From contig OW028573.1 in NCBI GenBank assembly GCA_932294295.1, positions 66,007,829 to 66,071,828 on the forward strand: a DNA stretch of 64,000 nucleotides, written 5' to 3'. Of the stretch, positions 12,401 to 27,400 are shown piece after piece. The number at the start of each line of letters is the position of its first letter. Within the stretch, counting starts at the first letter, position 1. Position numbers and translations under genes: made by a program. Source of the DNA: Alitta virens. Taxonomy: Eukaryota; Annelida; Polychaeta; Phyllodocida; Nereididae. The notes under the pieces are model-generated. The model searched no databases, had not been told where the DNA came from, and was given only the letters and a program-made list of their open reading frames with translations.

Positions 12401-15400
12401 CAAGTATGACAAAATGATCAACAAGTCTCTTGCCCTCCTCAACAAGTATTATTCATCAAAGACGAAACTCTTCAAAATGGCCGTTCAAGCTATGGTATGT
12501 CTGCAGCAAAAGTGACTTCTTATATTTAAGGAAGGAATATAATGTGGGATCGACCTCAGTTCACCTCACTATTGAGATATGCTTGCTATCCTGTGTGATC
12601 TCACTAATATGACCACCTAGCCTTAGAGTACCAGGGGAAAAAAGCCAGATTTACATGGATCTTCTATAAACTTTTACGGTGGTTATTACATTGCATGTTT
12701 CTGTGTCAAAAAGAGAAGTGAAAGTGAAACTTCCAGAATTTTCCCAGATAACTTGTGCAATTCATTTATTGACAGAGTTATGCACGACATGTTTTAATGC
12801 CTGTTTTCAACCTTGATCTTCATGAAGCAGTCGGATGATTTGAATAAAACATGATATCAAGTTATTTTGTAAATGTCAAATCCTCAATATCAAACGCTCA
12901 ATATTTCTCGACAGGCAATATCTTATTGTAGGTGAGATGGTAGAATAAGTCTAAGAAAAGATCTAATAGACCTTTTGGAACTGTGGAAAGTCATTTTTTG
13001 TAACTTTTTTGGCTCTTTGCAGGTGTTAATCACAACCGATTCCTGTCATGTTCATCGCGAGATTGCTCGGACCATGCCAATTCTGCGGCGTTACTCCAAG
13101 GCCAAGCTCAATGACGATCAGGTCAAAACCATGGGAGGTGTCCTTGAGAGATACACAGAGTTAGTAGCAATTCACCCCTAATTACCCGAGTATGTGGGTG
13201 ATAAATTGTGATATTATACCCCATAGCAGAGATCAGGTCAGAAATCCCTCCGAAATCCCTAACATAAACAGTGACTTCGGTTGTCCTGACTAACTTTTAT
13301 TTGATCATACCTATCAGGTCCACAAATAACTCAATTGGCTACAATCAAACCATTAACATGATTGTTTTCCTTTTCAAGATTCTGTCACTTGCCAAAAGAA
13401 GAGAATGAAAGACATCCTATGAACCAGAACATTCTTATAAACCATGGTAAACTGAACTAGTTTTTCTTGTAAACTCCTCATATCTGTACCATTTCCTCAT
13501 TTCTTGAAGAGTCTTAGCCTCAGATAATCATATAATATTATTAATTCTAATGAATTTCAATCATTACAGAGGTTCTAACGTTGGTGTTCGACATTTTATC
13601 ACAAGAAATCGATGCCAAACTCATGGTAGGTCTCACAGAATATTTGTGTTTACTGTTTGAAATTTCAAAAATGACTTGAATGGCTCTTGACAGACATGAC
13701 ATTTCATTTTGAACAGGAACAATACAGAGGCATTGAGGAAATTCTGAAGAAGAGTTTAAAGCTGCTGAAATCTCTCGCTCGAGGGAATGACGTTGTTCAA
13801 GTGAGAATGTTTGAACGTCTCGACACCCTCCTCAAGATCAAAGTTGTGGAGTCTGACTTGGCAATTGCTCTCAAAGAGGCAAGAATATTTGTTTTTATTT
13901 TCCTTCATTATTTTGGATAAATCCATTATAAGTGGTTCATACTAGCCTGTATCACGCAGTATTAATGTAACTTCAAAGTTCTGTGTGGATTTCTCATACA
14001 ATTAACTGAAAGCATTGTTAAAAGTGGTTAGCTAAACAGACAAACAAATCGTACTGTGTTACATTTTGTTTCATTATTTGATTGCAGACTTACATAGGCA
14101 ATCAGGTGACTTGTCTTAAAGTCCTTCCACAGCAAATCCAGACCATAGTCAACCTGGCTGCAGAACATCAGGAGAAAGCACCTGAGTTCTTGGACCTGCT
14201 CAATGTGATTGTGAAAGTCGAGGGGTTGGGTCTCACTCTCAAAAGAAATCAGGTAACTGAAGACACCAATCCTGACAGTAGCAAATAAGCACTTTGGTAG
14301 TTATTCCTAGAAACCAATTTGGGTTAATAAAGTGAAACCTTTTGCTTTTTAGTAGATTCTTGACCATTTTTCTTTTTTTTTCAGGCTTACGTGATGAAGT
14401 TCATCATGCAAGATTACAATAAATTGGCCTACGTTCTGGACCAACCTCGAGAGTTCAGAGAGAAAATCCTCACCTTGAAAATGGGCAAAAATCATCTCAA
14501 CTACCTGATCAACCTGATCGACTTGCTGGCAACCTGTGCTGAGGTGTGTAAAACTGTGACAATCCAAAGAAATACTTCTATTCTGCACCATATAACAAAA
14601 CCTAAGTAATATTATTGTCTTTTTGTCCAAACAGGGTGAGAACAGGTTCATAGAGTCCATGTGTCAGACCATCTTGGGGGTAGAGGAACTGCTGTGGGTT
14701 ATGAACCATGCAGAGATAGACAACAACCTCAAGAGGCCCTTCCTGAGATACTTCCTGTGGGTCTACATGAAAACGGCAGGTAGCGCTGTGGAGAGTGGAG
14801 CTGGTGACCTTCCTCATGATGGGTGAGACGACCAACTTATTTATTTATATGTGATTACTTAAATTGCATAACGTTGTCATAGCGACTGGTCACTCATGGT
14901 CATGCAATCATACAAATGTTAAATACAGGAAGTATTCCGTATCTCCCTCTCTGTCTCAAGAGTTCAGATTTAAGAGCTGCTGCAGTCAAGTATGTCTGTA
15001 TGTTGCCTATAGTATGGAACTCTGCAAAGATTTTCTTCAATATATTGTCACATTTGGTTAAATATTTCAGATCATTGTGGAAGTTCCTGCAGGGCGTGGC
15101 AAAGGATGCATGTGAGCTGACTGAATACATATCCAAAAACCAGGAAACTGGGACAAATCTTTTGAAGAAACCTCCAGACAAGAGGTGAGGCTGCTGTTTG
15201 GACAAGAGTCTTAAGACATCTAAGGCAACTGTATTCGTTGCTTAAGTTAGAAAGTTGATTGAAACCAAAGACTAAAGTAGACAGGTTGATGGGCTGAAGA
15301 GATGCCTGTTTACAGTCTCTGGGTTGAAGGAACTAATTAGTTGTTTGTACGTGTTTACAGTGAATATGCAGACCCAAGTGATATAGAAAGCATAGCCCAT

Positions 15401-18400
15401 TGCACTCTTCACTACTTCTTCGATACTGTGATGCCAATCATTCAGGTGAGTTTATTTCAAGATAAACATTTTAATAAACTAAATATATTCACCTGCCCCC
15501 TGCTGAGTCAATATTTTGACACAGGAAAACCAAGCAGTTTGTTGCATGACCTTTCTAACTGCATTCCTTTTTGCCACCAACAGGCTTTCTTCACCAAGTT
15601 CTACATTCCGGAAAAAGATGTCTACCCTGCTGAGGTGGAAAACACTGACAAGCTGGCCAGAGCCCTAGTGGTAAGTGATTAGTGTTCATATTGGATTCAC
15701 CTGTCATTCAAACTTCAACTATTTCAGTGTTATTTTAACTTCAAACTGACGTAACACCAGACTATATTTAACTGGTGCTATGAATGTACGTATGCACATT
15801 CGTTTTAAATAAATTCCATCGGAAATAAGAAAGTTTCTGTGAAAATATAACAAACAAAAAAAACGTATGCAATATATTGTAAATTAAATCATTTGCAGAA
15901 TTTACTGTTATGAACTTTGTACAGTTTGAAGAGGTACGAATAAACCACTTGTCTCATAATCTCAAAGCCACCTACACTGTACCATCAGTTAAGCCCTCCA
16001 CTATGAATTTCATGGATGGAAGTACAAACGGAGCCTAGTATAAGAGCCACGACAAATGGGTGTCGGTTGAAGCGGACATCATATATGGCTGGCATCAATA
16101 TTTTTTCTCACAGATCTTATATGACCTTTTCATTTGTTTATTGCAGGGATTCTGTGAAGCAGTAATCCCCCTTGTGTCCAACCCTGCACATCTGAAGGCC
16201 ATCATCTCCTGCATAACTGCTGTAATACCTTCGTCAACTGTTCCGAATAGTGTAAGTGCCACTCCAATGTTACATCCAACTATTGCTGCTGCTATTGTGG
16301 GAGATGCACACATCAAAACAAAACCACAAACCACTGAATGATACCCATAACATCTTGTTTTGCAGGTAATGGAGGGACTCATAGAACAGCTAAGAACAAC
16401 CAACAGGCTGAGAGAAAGCAGACATCAAATTGCCAAGGTAGGAGGAGAGGTTGTTTACTTTCCATTCCAGCCAGAAGTCAAGACTGTAGAAAACGAAAAC
16501 GTTTTGTTTTGTCTGGCCATTGCTGCATTCTGTTGCTTAATTGTTTTGCTATGGCTTTCCAGGAATATTTTGTTCTAACATAATTTGCAGAAATTAGTAC
16601 ATTTTATTTATTATGTTGTCACGAAAATGACTGGCTATATAGAAGAGCAAATATCCTCAGTCTTATTGAGTATTAACCTTTCTTTTTTGTTCTGTTTATA
16701 TACTTTAAATCATTTTAGTATTTATGTTTATGTGAAATGATTTAACCACATTTATTCGGAGCATGGAAGCGAGCATGTTGCTTTTTTTTATTTTGGACAT
16801 TCACAAAACACTGTAAAGAACATGGCAACAGGGACACGCAGCTCACTCTTCATTTGCAAATGAATATTTATATTTACACGCTAAGAACTGCTAATTTCAG
16901 ATGGACGTCTCTGGTATAGTCCGAGTAAGTAAATATCAAGAGGACATATTTAACATACCTGTTCCATCGCATGGTCCCTTCGGGGACTCCACGAGAGCCA
17001 CTTTGGGGGTAACTGAAAATGAAAAGAAATCCATTTGATAGAACTATAAGAATTGTGGTATCCAGTGAAATTAACACAACATACTAACAAACTGCATATA
17101 CATGTATATCAGAGTGAATGAATAATTCGGCACAAATTAACAACATTTCTGTTTTCCTACAACGGTTGATCTTTAATGAGATTCTTCCAACTGATAGCGG
17201 ACTACTATGACAATTATTTGAATTTGTCTCCAAGTATTAACTTTAAAAATAGGCAAAAAAGATGCCTTCAGTTGAACTTGTATTCGAGATTGTTTTCCAT
17301 AGCAGAGAAAACGGAACTTTGTTTGGATAGATGAATCAACTCCTAACAATAAGGAATTTTATTTGTACACGTTGTAAATTTCGTAACCATTGATTCAAAA
17401 GTAAATATATACCTAAATACAGCACAGTGCATCTTGTGCTAAAGATCTTTTTTGGTTGCTATTGTCCTTGAGACATTTATTATAGGCAGACCTTCAGTTA
17501 CCTCTACAAGTAAGCCCTCGTGAGTTTTGCTTGTGGAATACGGCCATTTTGGCTTCTTGTTATCACTGTTATTTGAAGCTGTGGAATGTATTATATACTT
17601 ATTATATTCTTGTCTCTCTGTATATACTATCTGCATATTTTTATGCCTATGTAATTGTCTACTAATTTCCTTCACTAACTTTCACTCAATCCTTCCTACC
17701 TCTGGCTTTTGTAGGCGGTATGTATATAAATATCAAGGGATAGGTACTTGTACTTCGTCTGAATAAGTGAACTGGTCAATATTTTTGATAACTTTGAGCC
17801 ATATTAAGGATTCTGCTATTTATTAACCAATTATTCATTGGTTGTGCCCAATTTATAATCACTGAAACCATAATATGACTCAAATTGATGGTCACAGATG
17901 TGCGCGCACACTATAGAGACACCAGCATTGCAATTTGTAAAAGTGTTTTGTAAAATAATTTTGTTAGAAGCAGGATTTTAAAAGTAGCAGTTAGTACAAT
18001 GTTGTATAGTGCCAATGCCACAAACAGACCAGGTTTTTCTTTTCAATAATATATTCGTGGTCAAATCTTGTGAAATCTTTTTACATGGTGACCACTTTGT
18101 CACTGGGTTCTGCAACAAAATGTCGCGATAATAGTGCAAAAGGGCAATAATCTTTGATATTTAACGAAATAGCTATTAAGGCTGACGGGTTAAAGCTCTA
18201 GATTAACTATTCTTTTTCTTATTGTATGTTTTGGTCACTGAAATGTCGATTTCACAAAGACATTTTTAGTTGTCTAGGACTGTAGATGTGTAAAATTTAT
18301 TCCCTGCACTCTTGTAATTGTAATTAAGAGCTTTGTGGTCTTAAGGTTCCAATAAGGTATTGTTTCTTCCACTGCGAATAATCTGCACCTTGCCTAAACT

Positions 18401-21400
18401 GTACATCAAGGAGTGGTGTTAGACTAATGTGTCAAACTATCTAGACATGCACCTAATTGTCTTAATGAAACAGAAGTATCTGCACTTATCACTGGGTTTA
18501 AAATTCAATCTAAGAGCAATTGAAACCAACAATAGGTTTCTTGCCGGAAAGCGCTATGTTTGTGATCGAGTTAATTTTGTTTAAATTTAATAATGTAGCG
18601 CGCTCTTACCGGACAACGGATGCCAACTATGAAATTATCTTTCGTTTCAAAACTATTTTGCAGGGACACAAGGAGTACTATGCTGGTGAACTGGAGTTAA
18701 ATGCAAAGCTTAGGACATTTGCTGTCAACTGCAGTTTGTTGTATGGTGGTCACAATACAGTTCAAGCACAACTCAAGTTCAAAACAAAGAGAGGTAATAT
18801 TGAAAGCTATCTTATTAGACAACCATTTATACTCTAGGAGTTATCAAAGCTAAACCATAGTTATGTATTATATTATTAAGAAGTTAAATGTGTTGGGAAA
18901 TTAAAATGATTGTATTTTGTCTAACGTCTCACAGATAGGGGTAAGTAATTGCTTGCCAACAATGTTACCAGGAAATTTGGATTACTGGTGCCTGAGAATG
19001 GAACTTCGTGTACATTAGTGTTCATACTGAGACTGTACCCGTTATCTGTGCCATGCTTTTCTTCCCTCTTAAATTTAATACCCCCTAGATCTCTTAAGAA
19101 TACCCACCATTCAGCTAAGTGTATATCTATCTATAAATCTGCATCTTTACAAATACATAACACTCTTTGACTGCCATGCATGGTTTCATAAACTGTCAAC
19201 AATCATGTAATTGTATCCGTAGAATATTTTTATGGTCTATATGTACAATATTAAGACTGCATTTTATAATCTCAGCATGATAATGTTCTTTATCCTTCTA
19301 CTTCCTCAAGAATGCGCCAGTGGGATCAGGAATGTCATTCTCTACCATATGGCATAAAATAGCTAGAATACCCTTGTTTGTATGGTATGACATGTGGTTT
19401 ACACTTAATTGCTTTTCGTTATTGCAGAATACACCACTATTGGTGGGGATGATGAGCTACCGTTGGGAGAGGAATTCCAAGAGCATCTTCGACGGTTCCT
19501 CAGACCGAATGAAAAGAAAGTCACGAAGAAGATAGAACTTGTGCGCAAGATAGTTGACCAGTTGGCGTAAGTATTACTAATATAATAGTGAAACATTACT
19601 ATATATAGGATTGATTGATGGACGCCTTTGATGTAGAAACCTTGCCTCCCACTTCGTGATATAGACATCCACTTCACCCAGCTTCTTTTAGACCTACTCA
19701 TATATACAGTTAGTTTCATTAAACACGGCCTGTCAAATTAAACCTAGACAAAGATAGAAAACTTCTGCTATATGATGCTACCTGTCACTGTTTTACTCAA
19801 AGCCAGGTCTAAAACTACATATTTATGATATATTAGATAAGTTTCTTACATTTGCCAAGATTTTTTTTTTTCAGTTAGCCAACTATAAGCTAGGAGTAGA
19901 CAGAAGCAGCTGGCTTTAGCCAGTTATAGCTACAGCCAGGAATAGGCTGCTACAGCTGTCTAGAGTCGACCATATTTTATGAAACTAACTGTAGACCACA
20001 ACACCTGACACTGTACCTTAACATCATTTTGTTAGTTTTTACGCTAAATCATAGCCAAGCTTTTTCAAGATTTTTTTACCCGTTTCAGGTCAGTTTTTTC
20101 CTCCATTCAGGAATGCTAGAATGTACTACTCCTCTAGTAACCAAGTATATCTGTCCAATTATAAGCTGCAGTTTTTGTAATCCAAGTGAAGGGCTATCAG
20201 ATCTTTTCCTCGTGGCTCAAAATCTTCGTCATCCTCAAAAATGCACTTTCAGACTTACTCATCTTTAACTTGCCCCTCTTCCAAACGTCAGAGGTGTTTC
20301 CATGACCTAACTTTGCTAACATTAATTTCTTTTAAGCCTATTTTATAATATATGCTAACCTCTAATTTTCATAATCATGAATGTTGATTTGCAATTGAAT
20401 CTAACAGGTTTTCATTCACCGATAAAATGTCTTATACGAGGTATGTACTCCGAGGATTCCAAGGAATTCTCTGCTTAAAGATGTCCTGTGAAAGATGGGA
20501 CATCAGTGCTTCGTGTCAATGTCCCAAGCACACAGGGTTTTGATAATGAGAAGGACAACATTGACTCTCTGATTACAACCTAGATGGCTCTGCTTTCATG
20601 ACATCAACGACGCCCTCTGGTGCACGTCGTTTGAATTTCATGATGAGTTCTTCCATGTCATAGTCGGCCTTTCTTTCATGTAGAATTAAATTCACTCTGT
20701 GTTTTCCAATTTTATTTTTTATTAATTTCATTTATTGGTTTGACAACTGAGTATTGTAATAGTACTAACCTAATACAGTCCGTCTGCATGGGCACATGAA
20801 GGTGCAGTGGAGTTTATCTCTAGGGGAATCAATCAATAACTGCATCCCTACTGGTAGTTGTTACATTCATGTGCCCTTGGAAATTCCTGTTTTAAAGGCG
20901 TTCAGTTCAGTCAATCACCTAGATGACTAGTTGTGCGCAGCGCTTTCAGATATGTCGAATGATCTTTGTCTGTGTCTGTAAGACTTTATCAAGTTGAACT
21001 GTGGGTGACCATTGCAGTTTGTATGCCTGTGCACCTTGCAAAAGCAGAATTTGTATGCGTCTTGATTTTCGATTTCATACAATTCTTCATTGCTGATGAA
21101 TGAATGAGCTGTGAAATTGTTGTTGAAGAAGTATGTTCATAAGTTTCTTTTGACCATGCCTTTGCAGCATATCATCCTCAATGCATCGGAAGTTAACAAC
21201 AGAAGCTCAACGAATCGAACAGGAAGAATTGGACATCCGATGTCTGCAGATTCTTCGAGCAGTCATCCACAATGAAGAAAGGAAACTTCCTGAGGACTGG
21301 GAGGAAAATCCCCAAGATCACAAAAAGTAAAGTACTTTGTATTGCATTGAACATTATAACAACATATTTCCTGCAAGATATAATACCACATTATTTAATA

Positions 21401-24400
21401 TATGACAATGGTATTATATTGTGCCTATAAACTAAGCTAATGCAATTTTCCCTGCCATTGGGTATGTTAAACCAAAAATTATCACCTGGTGTTCCTGTTG
21501 CTGTTATTTTTGGCCGCATGCTGAGTTTATATTTTGATGATGAAGCGCAGAGTAAGTACTAGTTTGTAGCTGCACCATTAGTATGAAGAGCTCTAGCAGT
21601 CTTTGTCATTGATATATCCGGTTCAGATAAGAGACCATAAACTTAGTGATAAGGCTAAGCAAAACAAATGGAGAAGTTGCTTAGAGAGGGTTTTAAGATG
21701 AGCTAAATGACCTTTGCAGACAAGTGCAGCTCATCCGAGATCTGCAGATTGAGCTGAATGAGATGGGTGCAGTGATCAATGTCCTTCCCCACTTGGCACG
21801 ACCAAGTGACCGAATCGCCAAGGAGGTTCTCGGGTTCATCTGTATCATGCTGTTCAATGCAAACGCCAAAGTTCAGGTTGGTCATTCCTCATATAAAAAT
21901 CTGATGTCTTGCTTCATTTACCCTTTCATTCAGACAAATGGGGACGATCATAGAAATACAAGAAGCCATGAATGAAATGGGTGCTGCGATAAAGGTGCTC
22001 CCTCACTTGGCGCGACCAAGCGATCGCATCGCAAAGGAAGTCCTTGCATTTATTTGCATTATGCTGTTCAATGCCAATAGTAATGTGCAGGTGAGGTGGT
22101 AGTGAATGCTACTTCTGTCACAATGAATCTGCACTATGGTGTTGGCTGCAACAAAAACTACACCGTGTCCATCAGGACCACATTGTATGGCTACAATGGT
22201 TGTTTAGGCTAGAACGGTTGAGTTCCGAACTCTTGCTGGTCGCTCCTAGTGGATGAACGGAACTAGCCAAGCTTCCTTTATTGTACAATGCAGTGCATCA
22301 AGAATTTCTTGCTATGCCTACAGTTGTTGTTTGGTCAACTCACTAAATGGTGACCAGTGTTCTAGTGGTCATGCTGTGCACACTTTAAATATTGCATTGT
22401 GTTGTGTGATACATGGCAGATTTTGCTTCTGTCATGTATTAAATGTGGAAATTTGGTGTTACTTCAGATAGTGTCAAAATTCTATAGCATTTTTAATATA
22501 ATAGTAGTAATACGTTGTACAACATGAATATGAAGTTGAAAATTGGAAAATTTTAATCAGCTGACGACTTACCTTGTATTGTTATTTATACCAGTCTTCA
22601 CTGCTGCATTACTTCTTACACACGAGAGAGGAGAGCTTCTTTGCTGCAATAAGAAACAGAATGCATTTATCAGCCCTGGCTATCAAGGAAAGGTGAGTGG
22701 CAAATACTAACAGTCAGACTATAGAGTCAAACCTGTGTTAAGCAGTCACCTAAGTAAATACATTGATTTGGGAGTATAACAAGCTCTCTGGTTTAAGACA
22801 TGCTGTTTAATATAGGGGGGTAAAACTATTCACAACAGAATGTGGAAGCCGGTTACAGCAGGTGACAGTCTTTTACAGGTAGCCGTCAGGACAGGTTTGA
22901 CTGTAGTCTAACTACTCCTTAGCTTACTTTACTGATGTAAAAAAAGTAATATACGTACAGTTAGTTTCATAAAAAAACTGCCTGTCAAATTTGACCTACA
23001 CAAAGATAGACAACTTCTGCTATATGATGCTACGTGCCACTAAACAGAACTGTCTGGCTATAGCTGGCTACCCAAAGCCAGATGTAAAAGTACATATTTC
23101 TGTAATATTAGATAAATTGCTTACATTTGCCAAGGTTTATATTTTTTCAGTAAGCTAACTATAAGCTAGGAGTAGATAGAAGCGGCTGGCTTTGCCCAGT
23201 TATAGCTACAGCCAGGAATAGTTTGCTACAGCTGAATAGAGTCGACCGTACTTTATGAAACTAACTGTATGCCCTAGTGAAGCTAAGTCTTAATGGTTAC
23301 GGTGAGTACTCTGTCACTTGAATGCTAATGTTTCTTAATTTGCAGACGTTCCCTGGCAGCTCAACAGAGGTCTCGTCAGAAGGAGGTCCTGGCTCAGACC
23401 AAGAGCATGCAGAACTCAATATCTGTGGGCAGAAAAGCCCTGCAGGTAAAAGCCGCGTACCAGGCAGGTTCACCGTCTATTAATCTCTTTTCAAAAGTGA
23501 CCACACATAAAAAAAAGCACTTGATATCAACACAGTCAGCCCTGCAGTAGTCAAACCACTTAAAATTATTCTATGCCCACCCCAAACTCACTTCAAAGTT
23601 ATGCACAAAAAAGAAAGAAAAAAAAAATCTGTTTTCAAGATGTCTGCACTGATGTGAAAATTTCAATCACATCTTGTAGTACACAACAGAAAAACCTCAC
23701 CTCTAAGGCACTGGTTTATTTGTGTTATTTTATTTTCCACTTTCAAACAACTTTGTTTTTGGTCCAAATTCCTGTTTTGCGAATTCAACAACTTTAGCCA
23801 CCCTGTTACAATTTTGGATAATTTTTGTCAAAAATTCAGTGTGAAAGCAAATTTTGTGTTATCACATGAAAACCATTATATGAAATGGAGTATCAAATGT
23901 TAAGACACATTTGGAATTGCAAAAGAGAAAGATCACTTTCCGTGCCTTTTGAATTTCGACTGCATTGTCCTGACTGATTTATCATGAGCTATACCAAGGC
24001 CCTTGTTCGTCTTAGATATCCCCTGTATGACGTCACAATAGACCATGATAGCCATAGAAATCGTTGCCCTGTGATGTCAGAGCATGAACAATAGCCATAG
24101 TAACGCTTACTGTCCACAACAGAAACATAAAGATCCCATACAACATATCAGACGCTAAAGAATGAATCCTTGTTCCCTCAGAAAGGTGAACTTCGCCGCG
24201 GTGCAATGTTTTGCATTTTCTATAATATTTAAGAATTAAATTTTGATGTCATGTATTACAGAGTATTATAGTGTATAGTGATTTTTGTGAATTTTGTGAA
24301 GTAATGGGTAAATTGTAATGTCTTGTTCATACATTTTTGTACCCTCGCTATATCGATTTTGCTATTTTTCCTGCAATTCTAAGATAGCTCTTGCTTCCTG

Positions 24401-27400
24401 CAACTCTTCACTTACTAGGCTGAGCTGGTGCTTCATTTATCTGTGTTGTCTAGCAGCTTCCACTTGCAAGCTAATCACTATCTGTATATGAAATGCATTT
24501 TAACAAAGGCTTTACCATTTTTAACTTATAGGGTAACATTAAAGGAACTTACTTTGCAAATTTTGCATGTTTTCCTACTTCACTGACCTAAAAAAGAAAT
24601 GCAACTCTTTTATTGGGCCTATGTTGACAACAAACAGATCTTAAAGACCAAAAAGTCATGGCACATGTCTGTGTTCAGTGGTTTATTGCAATCTGAAAGA
24701 GCAGATTGATCTAATATAAGGGATTGTGCCAGGAAAGCAAGGTAGTTGCTCTCTCCTTCTCCTCTTAGTGAAATGCTGGTATAACCTCAATCAAAATCAA
24801 CAATAATTAATATTGTGTTAATTATAATGAAAATATGCACTTGCATCAATTAAAAGCTTTTGACCAAATCCTATGACTGGATATTACTTCCATCTTACCT
24901 CAGAAGGTCAAAATTGTACCATTAACGACTGGTTGCAGCACTTCGAGCACTTAATATCTTGCTAATTAGATCAAATTTACCAAATTGTACAGAAAACACA
25001 ATTCACAACTTTATTTTTACCAATTAAATTGTTGCGTTTCTATTTTCCCGTCAGTGTGATATTATGCAGGTGTTCGCCAATTATATATACAAGTACTAAT
25101 GCTGTCTTTCTCTGCTTATATGCTTCGCTCTGCTTCATGGGATTCATTCATAGCTCTTACAAAATATATAATCCTGTCACTCAAGCAGTATGTAGTGCTT
25201 TGCATAACATTTATGTCCTTATATATTTATTGCAATAACCACTGTAGTTTAGTCCACAGATATGACTTACTAAATTAATTATGTAATATAAACTGTAACA
25301 ATAACACAAGTTTCAACAAGGGTGGTATATAAATGAATTGCACAAAATTGGTTTATTTAAAATGTACATACCACCAAGAAATTAAAACTATTTTTGAACG
25401 AAAAGTAAACAACCTCTTCAGCTCCTCTACAAGTCCAAATTTTGATAATATAGGCCTAGTTTCTTCAAACTTAAAGCTACTTTCATGTTTTACTATCATC
25501 TTATATCCATGCATGTGGCTTTTTGGCTATCATAAACCTTCCCACGTCGTTTTTCTCAGCATTGCCTTTTTAGTGACTTTGATGTCCTCTTCAAATCAAT
25601 TGTACCATGTTACTTAAAAAAATCTGTCACCCCTTCTCTGGCAGTGCTTCTTGTGCGTTACCTGACTCAAGTTGTCTTGTGTTATTCTTGTGTGGATGTA
25701 GACTAGATTGTTAATGAATGAACTTGTTAAAATGCTTAGCTTTATATTAATAACAGGTAACCTGTAGACTTTCAAGCTGGAAACATAAATAGCTTGGCTC
25801 CAAGTAACTTTTTCTTCTTTGCACGCATAGAGTATTGCTGTTTGATGTTGCTAAATTGAGTGTATTTTTACAACCAACCTTCTCCAGGAAATTGAAGCTA
25901 TTGATAGCGCCATGAAGAAGAATAAGTTTGGTCAAGGGGCAAGTAACTTCTTGTTAAGCATGTGCCCGACATTATTTTAATTCCCACATTCTCTCTAGAC
26001 GGCGCTGCGTTCCTAGCTGCTCTGCAGCTCCACCTAATGGAATGCTTGTCTTTGCATCTTATGCATGCTTGAAAAGACCTCTGAAGTCATTCGCATGTTG
26101 TACTCTACTCAAACATCTTTTTTTTAATTTTTTTTATATAAAACCCATTATAGGCTTGTTTCTTTGTAGACAGGGTTTTGTATTATTTCATAGGCATTTT
26201 CTTTCATGTATCGGGCAAATTATTTTTCTGCTTTTTTGTCTACCTAAAGGCCTAATTGGTCAGACCAGTGGTCAGACTGTATCATAGGATCTGTTGTTTT
26301 TTTTTATTTTCTCACTCTAATGAAATTGGCTTTTTGTTGATATTATTTTAATAAAATAAGAGGCAGTATTTTTGTTTGGAATTGCATGTGTTCTCCAATT
26401 GTGTGTTTATGGAACGCAGTAACGCCTACCCACTAGTATCAGTGGTTCTGAATAATTGTCAATGCGCTTACTCCTAATAACATGATATTTCAATCGAATT
26501 TATGGCTATAGTATAACTTAATTTTAACTTTCTTAATAATCTGGCTTTGCCTTTTGTAACTGGTTACTGTGAGTATCATGAAAATAAATGCAAATATTGT
26601 AATGTATTGAATGCGAAATGAACTTCCAAAGGTTCTTATTTGGAATACTGTCTCTTGTAGCGCAAAGTTAGTTTATCGACTCTTCAAAGTAAAGCAGCCA
26701 AGAGACGAGACGACAAGAAACACCCAAAACCACCAAAAAAGAAGAAACCAAAGGAAGCAAAAGTGAATGGCTTCACTAATGACAAAATGAAGGATTCACA
26801 AACCCTCATCAACAGCGAGCAAATTGAGATGGAACCCATCGAAGTCACAATGGAGAAGGTATTTATTTATTCCTATTTAGTATTACATATTTTGATAGAA
26901 AGGTGATGTGATAAGACATTTTTGTGTTAGGGTTACGATAACTACTGAGTTTTAAGTGGCTTCACCAATAATAAAAAATTTGAATCAACTGCCCTTGCAG
27001 CAAGCGGCACCTACCGAGGCAGAAAATAAGGACAACAATGCCCTAGCGGTTCTCAAGGAGGATGATATGGAGGAGATTGATCAAAAGGATGATGGGTACA
27101 TAGAATTGGTACTAAGGGTGCTGGCAAGAATGTGCGATGGCCAGCATGAAGGATTGCAGGACTATCTGAGAGAGCAGCCAGACAACATGAAGTCCTTCAA
27201 CATTGTAGCAGAAACAGCCCAGTTTGTGAATTTAGTCTACTCAAACATTAACCCACAGAATTTGGAACTTGTCATTCAGCTCTTCGAAACTCTGAATGAA
27301 TTCACTGTGGTTAGTATATTACAATCGAATGGTATTGCACTTTTAGTGACTTTTTGATGTACCAATTTGGTTTAGTCATTATTATATATTACATTTTTTT

